Source of the DNA: Bacteroidota bacterium
GTDB lineage: Bacteria > Bacteroidota > Bacteroidia > Bacteroidales > VadinHA17
Direction: 5' to 3'
Assembly: GCA_016868515.1 (NCBI GenBank)
Contig: VGGM01000139.1
Coordinates: forward strand, 1-5,197
Length of the DNA: 5,197 nucleotides
Shown one piece after another: positions 1 to 4,125 of the stretch. The translations under genes and the position numbers were made by a program. The notes under the pieces were generated by a model, which ran no database searches, had not been told where the DNA came from, and was given only the letters and a program-made list of their open reading frames with translations. Every line of letters begins with the position of its first letter. Position 1 is the stretch's first letter.

Positions 1-135
1 ATCCCTGGTATTGGCCGTTTCGGTAATCCTCCGCCACGATTCAATGTCATCCCACCCCAGTGTCTTTTTTGCCGTCTGGGCTTCAAGCAGAAACAACGAT
101 GAGAGGAACAGAATAATAAAATAGGTTCGTTTCAT
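1..135 (-). CDS. N-terminus of a secreted protein, probable S9 family (prolyl oligopeptidase-like) peptidase, partial
   Basis: Only the first 45 codons are present; the gene continues past the left edge of the window. The start is ATG at 135-133. The protein opens with a classic signal peptide: MKR, then a hydrophobic stretch (about residues 5-17, TYFIILFLSSLFLL) and a likely cleavage near A19-Q20. The mature start reads KKTLGWDDIESWRRITE. Exported Bacteroidota S9 peptidases often begin this way, with a short (W/Y)-D-x-W-x-x-I segment just before the propeller, so a periplasmic serine exopeptidase or oligopeptidase is the best guess. No catalytic residue lies in the window. That the gene is real and exported is well supported; the family call rests on a short N-terminal resemblance and is inference. 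There is no Shine-Dalgarno sequence in the leader, as is usual in Bacteroidota. Its upstream region abuts the heptamer repeat block. Confidence 0.62.
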   Translation of the reverse strand, partial: MKRTYFIILFLSSLFLLEAQTAKKTLGWDDIESWRRITETANTRD

Positions 136-169
136 ATCGGTAAGGTTTTAGTCAGTTATCACGAATAAT

Positions 170-186
170 AAAAGGCTAAGATAATA
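170..186 (-). promoter_or_regulatory. Weak candidate promoter for the left-edge gene
   Basis: On the minus strand this reads TATTATCTTAGCCTTTT. Its first 11 bases are identical to the segment that leads into the better promoter candidate at 4081-4096 on the plus strand, and it lies a similar distance from its start codon (about 40 bases). It misses the Bacteroidota -7 consensus TAnnTTTG, having TAGCCTTTT. No convincing -33 TTG is visible, because the upstream sequence is already the repeat array. The call is tentative. Confidence 0.22.
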
Positions 187-189
187 AAT

Positions 190-287
190 ATCGGGTATCG
201 GGTATCAGGTATCGGGTGTCGGGTGTCGGGTATCAGGTATCAGGTATCAGGTGTTGGGTATCAGGTGTCGGGTATCAGGTGTCGGGT
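190..287 (+). repeat. G-rich tandem heptamer array, 14 units (RTCRGGT)
   Basis: Fourteen uninterrupted 7-base units fill exactly 98 bases. By reading, the types are ATCGGGT (units 1, 2, 4), ATCAGGT (3, 7, 8, 9, 11, 13), GTCGGGT (5, 6, 12, 14) and one GTTGGGT (10). Changes are almost all transitions (A/G at positions 1 and 4), while the GGT end is fixed. The array stops at a change of motif at 288. It starts about 55 bases upstream of the start codon of the left-edge minus-strand gene, next to an AT-rich stretch. Minus-strand translation gives a peptide-like pattern (DTRHLIPDT) that is an artefact of the period. Function is unknown; comparable intergenic heptamer arrays are known as STRR sequences in cyanobacteria. 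Confidence 0.93.
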
Positions 288-360
288 AGTGGCGTAGTGA
301 CGTAAAGGGGGTACAAGGGCGTAAGGGTGCCCCTGTGCCCTGTGCCCCTTTGCGGCGCAA
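286..360. repeat. Central fold-back segment between the two heptamer arrays
   Basis: This joins the G-rich and C-rich arrays and is itself built of short repeats. Two octamers GTAGTGRC lie at 286-301. AAAGGGG (304-310) pairs with CCCCTTT (345-351), and ACAAGGGC (313-320) pairs with GCCCTGT (337-343) with one bulged A, giving a long G-rich/C-rich stem. The right arm is made of GTGCCCY units at 327-333, 335-341 and 342-348. A small palindrome, TTGCG-G-CGCAA, closes the segment at 350-360. Neither side carries a T-tract that would make it a good terminator. It is best seen as the turn of a larger inverted structure formed with the flanking arrays. Confidence 0.7.
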
Positions 361-368
361 CCATGGCA

Positions 369-494
369 AACCCGTAACCCGTAACCCGCAACCCGTAACC
401 CGCAACCCGCAACCCGTAACCCGTAACCCGCAACCCGCAACCCGTAACCCGTAACCCGCAACCCGTAACCCGTAACCCGTAACCCGTAACCCGT
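369..494 (-). repeat. C-rich tandem heptamer array, 18 units (AACCCGY)
   Basis: Eighteen uninterrupted units of AACCCGT or AACCCGC occupy exactly 126 bases. The only variable base is the last, read in order as T T C T C C T T C C T T C T T T T T. On the minus strand the unit is RCGGGTT, so the G-rich strand is opposite to that of the array at 190-287. The minus strand has a GGG run every seven bases with 4-base loops, which fits the G3N(1-7) pattern for G-quadruplexes. All three minus-strand frames are open because 7 and 3 share no factor and no stop is made; they translate to a GYGLRVT/GYGLRVA period and are not real proteins. The array ends 10 bases from the terminator region of the neighbouring gene. 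Confidence 0.95.
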
Positions 495-503
495 ATACCC
501 AAA

Positions 504-536
504 TCAAAAGGGAGCCTTCCTTCCGGAAGACTCCCT
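504..536 (-). terminator. Rho-independent terminator of the thioredoxin-like lipoprotein gene
   Basis: AGGGAG (509-514) pairs with CTCCCT (531-536), and CTTCC (516-520) pairs with GGAAG (525-529), around a TTCC loop with one internal C/A mismatch. Read on the minus strand, the stem is followed at once by TTTTGA and more T. It starts 26 bases beyond the TAA stop at 565-563. On the plus strand no U-tract follows, so it works in one direction. It should stop most transcripts before they enter the heptamer arrays. Confidence 0.85.
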
Positions 537-562
537 CTATGTTCATATACTCTGGTAACAGC

Positions 563-1660
563 TTAATTGCCGAGTATCTCACTTACCTTGTCATAGAGAG
601 CCTGACCCCTGAGGTTTCTTGCAACGATAACACCGTTTTCGTCAATCAGGGCGCTGGCCGGAATTGAGTTTACGCCGTACAACAGACGCACCGGGCAGTC
701 CCAGTAAATCAATGCTGATACGTGGGTCCATGGAAGCTGGTCTTCTTCAATTCCCTTGAGCCATTCTTCCTTGTTTCTGTCGAGCGAAACGGCTATAATA
801 TCAAACCCTTTCTCCTTGAAATCGTTGTAGGTTCTTAACTTGTCGGGGTTCACAGCCCTGCATGGGCCGCACCATGATGCCCAGAAATCAAGCATAAGAA
901 GTTTTGTCCCAACTTTGGAATAAAGTGTAACGGGTGTTCCTTCTGTATCATTAAGAGTAAAGTCGGGAGCCTTTTGCCCAACACTTACAGCCTTCAGTTT
1001 TGCTATTCTGTCAGCGATATCGACTGCTACCTTCGTTGCAGCAACATCGGGAGAGAATGCCTTCAGGTAGCCTTCCATCTCATCAAGGTTTTCGAGGGTC
1101 ACCATTCTGTCAAGCAGAACCGGTGCATGGAAAGAAGTTGTATTCGTTTTTACGAAGTCAAGGTTCAGAGCACTCATCTTCTCTGAAATCTCTCCGGACT
1201 CCAGCCTGAGGGCGCTCATCTTTGCGGTATCACCGGCTTCACGTGCAGCAGTAAATTCAACACCCAGGGCCGCGTTCCTGTCGCGGAGCTCTTTCATGCT
1301 GTTATTCAGCGTATTAACCTCGTCCTGTGTTTTCGATCCCGTAACCATGGCAATGTTCATGGAATCAATATGCCCGGTAATCGAGATTTTTGCATTCTCA
1401 AGGTAGAATGCGAGAGATGCCCTCTTGCCTCTTGCAAGAAGCTGGACCATTTCGGGGTACTCAACAACTCCGCTAAATGTAAATACCTCACCTGCAATAA
1501 CAGCCGAGTCAATAACAACGGTTTCACCCGAGACCCTTTTCTGCAGAACCACTACGGTTCCGTCGCCTCCGGCAAGGTTACCGGTAACAACATACTCTGG
1601 TTCTGATGTACACGATACAACAATCACTGCTGATGCCAGCAGGTAGAATAATTTCTTCAT
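563..1660 (-). CDS. DUF4369 / TlpA-like thiol-disulfide oxidoreductase lipoprotein
   Basis: A 365-residue exported thiol-disulfide oxidoreductase. The N-terminus (MKKLFYLLASAVIVVSC) is a lipoprotein signal with lipobox VVSC and Cys17 as the lipidated residue; Thr at +2 does not suggest inner-membrane retention. Residues about 23-110 have the look of a DUF4369 beta-rich domain (VTGNLAGGDGTVVVLQKR, later ITGHIDSMN). Residues about 112-170 are charged and helical, possibly coiled coil. From about 226 comes an AhpC/TSA-type thioredoxin fold: KAPDFTLNDTEG, then DFWASWCGPC with the redox pair Cys264/Cys267, and the cis-proline in NSIPAS (Pro334). There is one further cysteine, Cys322, in the WDCPVR segment. 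The order and length match a common Bacteroidota family that keeps envelope proteins or cytochrome c cysteines reduced; the exact substrate cannot be read. The start fits the lipoprotein signal and the promoter motif at 1703-1710. Its transcript ends at the hairpin at 504-536. Confidence 0.93.
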   Translation of the reverse strand: MKKLFYLLASAVIVVSCTSEPEYVVTGNLAGGDGTVVVLQKRVSGETVVIDSAVIAGEVFTFSGVVEYPEMVQLLARGKRASLAFYLENAKISITGHIDSMNIAMVTGSKTQDEVNTLNNSMKELRDRNAALGVEFTAAREAGDTAKMSALRLESGEISEKMSALNLDFVKTNTTSFHAPVLLDRMVTLENLDEMEGYLKAFSPDVAATKVAVDIADRIAKLKAVSVGQKAPDFTLNDTEGTPVTLYSKVGTKLLMLDFWASWCGPCRAVNPDKLRTYNDFKEKGFDIIAVSLDRNKEEWLKGIEEDQLPWTHVSALIYWDCPVRLLYGVNSIPASALIDENGVIVARNLRGQALYDKVSEILGN

Positions 1661-1702
1661 CTTGACAGGTTTTTGTTTGATTTGAATTCAGTTAAAGTGT
1701 GA

Positions 1703-1710
1703 CAAAGGTA
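1703..1710 (-). promoter_or_regulatory. Bacteroidota-type -7 element for the thioredoxin-like lipoprotein gene
   Basis: The minus strand reads TACCTTTG, an exact match to the Bacteroidota primary sigma factor -7 consensus TAnnTTTG. It lies in the 67-base gap after meaB and predicts a leader of about 35-40 bases that is A-rich and lacks a Shine-Dalgarno sequence. A TTG occurs upstream but too close (9-base spacer) to be a standard -33 element, so the promoter may be weak or rely on other contacts. It would allow this gene to be expressed apart from meaB. Confidence 0.5.
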
Positions 1711-1727
1711 TGAAAAATTCAATACTC

Positions 1728-2822
1728 TCAGTCTTTTCCGAAATATTTATTGAGGAGCTTGCATGCGGCAGTATATGAAGTAATAACCCCGTCATGAAGC
1801 TGCTTCTCAAGCTCGGGAAGCATTGACTCAATTTCGGTGTGAGTATAGAATGAGCTTTTAAGGCATCCCATTATGGTTTCATGCATTCTTACAACTGCCT
1901 GCTTCTTGCGCCATTCCTCAAAATATCCTGTGCTGCGAGTGTACTGAACATATTCTTCGATAACCTGCCATACCTCCTCCAATCCGCGGTTTTCCAGGGC
2001 TGAACAGGTAAGGACTTTCGGTGTCCATCCCGATGCCGGGGTTGGATAGAGATGGAGTGCATTCATATACTCAATTCTTGCCATCTCGGCCTTCATCCGG
2101 TTCGTGCCGTCGGCTTTGGTGATGGCAATCGCATCGGCCATTTCCATAATCCCTCTCTTTATGCCCTGAAGTTCATCACCGGCTCCTGCAAGCATCAGCA
2201 GCAGGAAAAAGTCTACCATCGAACTGGCTACAGTCTCCGACTGTCCTACCCCGACAGTCTCAACAAAAATGGTGTCGAAACCTGCCGCTTCACACAGGAT
2301 TATTGTTTCCCTTGTCTTCCTTGCGACTCCGCCCAGTGTTCCTGCCGAAGGTGAAGGACGGATAAAGGCGTTGGGGTCGGTACTCAGAGTCTCCATCCTG
2401 GTCTTGTCACCCAGTATGCTGCCACCGGTCTGTTCGCTCGACGGGTCAATAGCCAGCACAGCAAGTTTATGCCCGTGAGAGGTTACCAGCTTTCCGAAAG
2501 TTTCAATAAAGGTGCTCTTGCCAGCCCCTGGCACACCGGTTATTCCGATCCTCACCGAGTCAACCTTATGCAGCAGACACCTTTCTATAACCGTCTGGGC
2601 TACCTCGTAGTGCCCGGGAAGAGAACTCTCAAGCAATGTAATAGCCTGACTGAGTATAGTACGGTTTCCCGACAGGATGCCATCAACATACTCTCCGACG
2701 GTATATACCCTCTTCCTGCTTTTCCGGAGCCTGCTTACAACGTTGGGATTTACGCTCGGAGGTTGCGATACACCTTTCTGTACATTAAGCGCACTTCTGT
2801 ACTCCTTCTCTGAATCCGTCAT
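1728..2822 (-). CDS. meaB: MeaB-type GTPase, methylmalonyl-CoA mutase chaperone
   Basis: A 364-residue cytoplasmic P-loop GTPase of the MeaB/ArgK/MMAA family. Its members load and protect B12-dependent acyl-CoA mutases, gating cofactor delivery and rescuing inactivated enzyme. The motifs are clear and in order: Walker A GVPGAGKST (96-104), the IDPSSEQTGGSILGDKTRM segment (about 125-143) typical of this family, ETVGVGQSE (188-196) as the G3/switch region, TKAD (235-238) for guanine recognition, and CSALENRGLEEVW (from 273) as G5. The C-terminal helical part (about 300-364) fits the dimerisation arm. The length is normal. The start at 2822 is fixed because an in-frame ATG 15 bases upstream runs into a TAA. 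In many Bacteroidota MeaB supports the succinate-propionate route through methylmalonyl-CoA mutase, but the mutase genes are not in this window. It follows the DUF1573 gene by 27 bases with no terminator between, so co-transcription is likely. Confidence 0.95.
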   Translation of the reverse strand: MTDSEKEYRSALNVQKGVSQPPSVNPNVVSRLRKSRKRVYTVGEYVDGILSGNRTILSQAITLLESSLPGHYEVAQTVIERCLLHKVDSVRIGITGVPGAGKSTFIETFGKLVTSHGHKLAVLAIDPSSEQTGGSILGDKTRMETLSTDPNAFIRPSPSAGTLGGVARKTRETIILCEAAGFDTIFVETVGVGQSETVASSMVDFFLLLMLAGAGDELQGIKRGIMEMADAIAITKADGTNRMKAEMARIEYMNALHLYPTPASGWTPKVLTCSALENRGLEEVWQVIEEYVQYTRSTGYFEEWRKKQAVVRMHETIMGCLKSSFYTHTEIESMLPELEKQLHDGVITSYTAACKLLNKYFGKD

Positions 2823-2849
2823 CGGTTACCGGGGCATATTGGGAGAAAA

Positions 2850-3926
2850 CTATTTTACCACTTCTCCCTTGATGGTAAGTATCAGCTCTGATTTTTTCGG
2901 ATCGTTGGTGTAGACATAGATATTCTTATGCTGAATTCCCGGATTTGCACCGGAACTGAATATGGCCCTGATGGAGGCACTCTCTCCGGGGACAATAACC
3001 GATTTACCCTGCTGCAGGGCTGTGCACCCGCATGTGGCTCTTATAAACCTTATTATGAGGTCGCTCTTGCCGGTATTTACATATTTGAATTCGACCTCTC
3101 TGGTAAGGTTAACCTGCATCTTTCCTATATCAAACACATCACTCTCAAGCTTAATTGCAGGGGCATTGGCAAGTTGCTCGCGTGTCAGCGATGAGAAGTC
3201 TTCGGCAAGCGATGCTGTTACATAAAGGAATGACGTATTGTCGAGAACCCCGTTAATCTTTATTCTTACCAGGTCATTCACACCGCCCCAGCCACCGTGA
3301 AGTGATCCGTCATAAGTTCCCTCTATCAGGCCCTTCTGGCCGGGTTTAAGGGTTTCGGGAACCGCTTTCATTGAAAGATGAGGCGGAAGAGCATCGAACC
3401 CCAGGGTAACCGGTTTATCCGAAGTATTAATGACAGGCATTACTTTAATACGCTTCTCTGTCTTCTTTACAGTGGTGAATGCCAGGTGCTGGCTCTCAAA
3501 CCTGAGTCCGCCCAGAGGCCACCTGTACAGCTCTTCGACAGTGAGTTCACGTGGGGTAATACTGCCCTCCAGAATCAGCACCACAGGCGTGGGCTTTGAA
3601 TTTGAATGTATTGAAAGGGTCTTCCTGAACTGCCCGGCCGGCTGACCCATTGGATCCATTATAGCCCTTATATACCCTGTTGCACCGGGACGTATGGGCT
3701 GCTTCGTCCATTCAGGTGTTGTACAGCCGCATGAAGGTACTGCATTGGTTACCAGCAGAACCGAATCGCCGGTGTTGATGAAAACAAAATCGAAGGTTTT
3801 CCTGCCGCCATCCTCCTTCATCGTACCATAATCGTACCTGGTCTCTTTAAACTGTAATTTCGGCTGTGCCAGTATACTGCCTGCAACAACAGAAAAAACT
3901 AAAACTGATATTATCCTGCTCTTCAT
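2850..3926 (-). CDS. Exported protein with two DUF1573 domains
   Basis: A 358-residue protein with a Sec signal peptide (MKSRIISVLVFSVVAGSILA, likely cleaved after Ala20 before QPKLQF). It has two copies of the DUF1573 immunoglobulin-like fold. The first runs about 23-121, with YDYGTMKEDGG, FVFINTGD and the hallmark PSCGCTTPEW (Cys66, Cys68). The second runs about 256-357, with FDIGKM, FKYVNTGKSDL and ATCGCTAL (Cys299, Cys301). Each copy keeps the pattern x-F-D-x-G ... N-T-G ... C-G-C-T ... P-G. The middle (about 125-250) resembles a further Ig-like domain without the Cys motif. DUF1573 proteins are very common in Bacteroidota and their job is not established; a structural or adhesive envelope role is often assumed. 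The start is supported by the signal peptide. The leader is AT-rich without a Shine-Dalgarno sequence. It is the first gene of the probable minus-strand unit that includes meaB. Confidence 0.9.
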   Translation of the reverse strand: MKSRIISVLVFSVVAGSILAQPKLQFKETRYDYGTMKEDGGRKTFDFVFINTGDSVLLVTNAVPSCGCTTPEWTKQPIRPGATGYIRAIMDPMGQPAGQFRKTLSIHSNSKPTPVVLILEGSITPRELTVEELYRWPLGGLRFESQHLAFTTVKKTEKRIKVMPVINTSDKPVTLGFDALPPHLSMKAVPETLKPGQKGLIEGTYDGSLHGGWGGVNDLVRIKINGVLDNTSFLYVTASLAEDFSSLTREQLANAPAIKLESDVFDIGKMQVNLTREVEFKYVNTGKSDLIIRFIRATCGCTALQQGKSVIVPGESASIRAIFSSGANPGIQHKNIYVYTNDPKKSELILTIKGEVVK

Positions 3927-4125
3927 AAAACCATACTTTTTAAAAATTGTTATAGCTCAATATACAAACGCAATCGCCGGGATACCCTTATAGTATTATC
4001 AAAATCCGAACCAAAATGTGACCCGGGATGTTTGCGGTGTAAAAATAATAAAGTTTGACCTTTTAAACATTTTTCGATCATATTATCTTAGTTTTGCCGT
4101 TTAATGGGGTGTATCCGGCAGTAAA
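3927..4125. other. Divergent intergenic region between the DUF1573 gene and the PD40-propeller gene
   Basis: These 199 bases separate two start codons pointing away from each other, so the region must hold both promoters. The plus-strand side has a good -7 motif (separate entry). On the minus-strand side I found no clean TAnnTTTG; the AT-rich stretch before the DUF1573 start (about 3930-3960, reading CTATAACAATTTTT) is the likeliest place. No convincing operator palindrome, riboswitch or small ORF was seen. An ATG at 4103 meets a stop after six codons. Confidence 0.6.
4089..4096 (+). promoter_or_regulatory. Bacteroidota-type -7 element for the PD40-propeller gene
   Basis: TAGTTTTG is an exact match to TAnnTTTG. 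It lies 30 bases upstream of the ATG at 4126, giving a leader of about 20-25 bases. The nearest TTTG upstream (4054-4057) is 31 bases away, too far for a normal -33 element; the T-run at about 4070-4074 is nearer but a poor match. Position and sequence make it the best promoter candidate in the divergent region. Confidence 0.5.

Noticed and set aside
304..351. Second rho-independent terminator in the centre of the repeat block
   Set aside because: The stem is long and GC-rich, but neither side is followed by a U-tract: the plus side continues GCGGCG and the minus side continues ACGTCAC.
190..494. CRISPR array
   Set aside because: The repeats are 7 bases with no spacers between them, far from the 23-47 base repeats with unique spacers of a CRISPR array, and no cas gene is present.
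369..494. Telomere or chromosome-end repeat
   Set aside because: The unit resembles TTAGGG repeats with an extra base, but the array is short, lies between ordinary genes, varies at one position and faces another array, so it is not a replicon end.
247..582. Minus-strand ORFs of 66-111 residues across the repeat arrays
   Set aside because: They are period-7 translations (GYGLRVT and DTRHLIPDT patterns) with no signal, domain or leader; three overlapping frames are open at once because the repeat makes no stop.
2469..2813. Plus-strand 114-residue ORF antisense to meaB
   Set aside because: It overlaps the coding strand of a gene with all five GTPase motifs, and shows no recognisable domain of its own.
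2823..2849. Terminator or promoter between the DUF1573 gene and meaB
   Set aside because: The 27-base gap has no stem with a U-tract and no TAnnTTTG, so co-transcription is the simpler reading.
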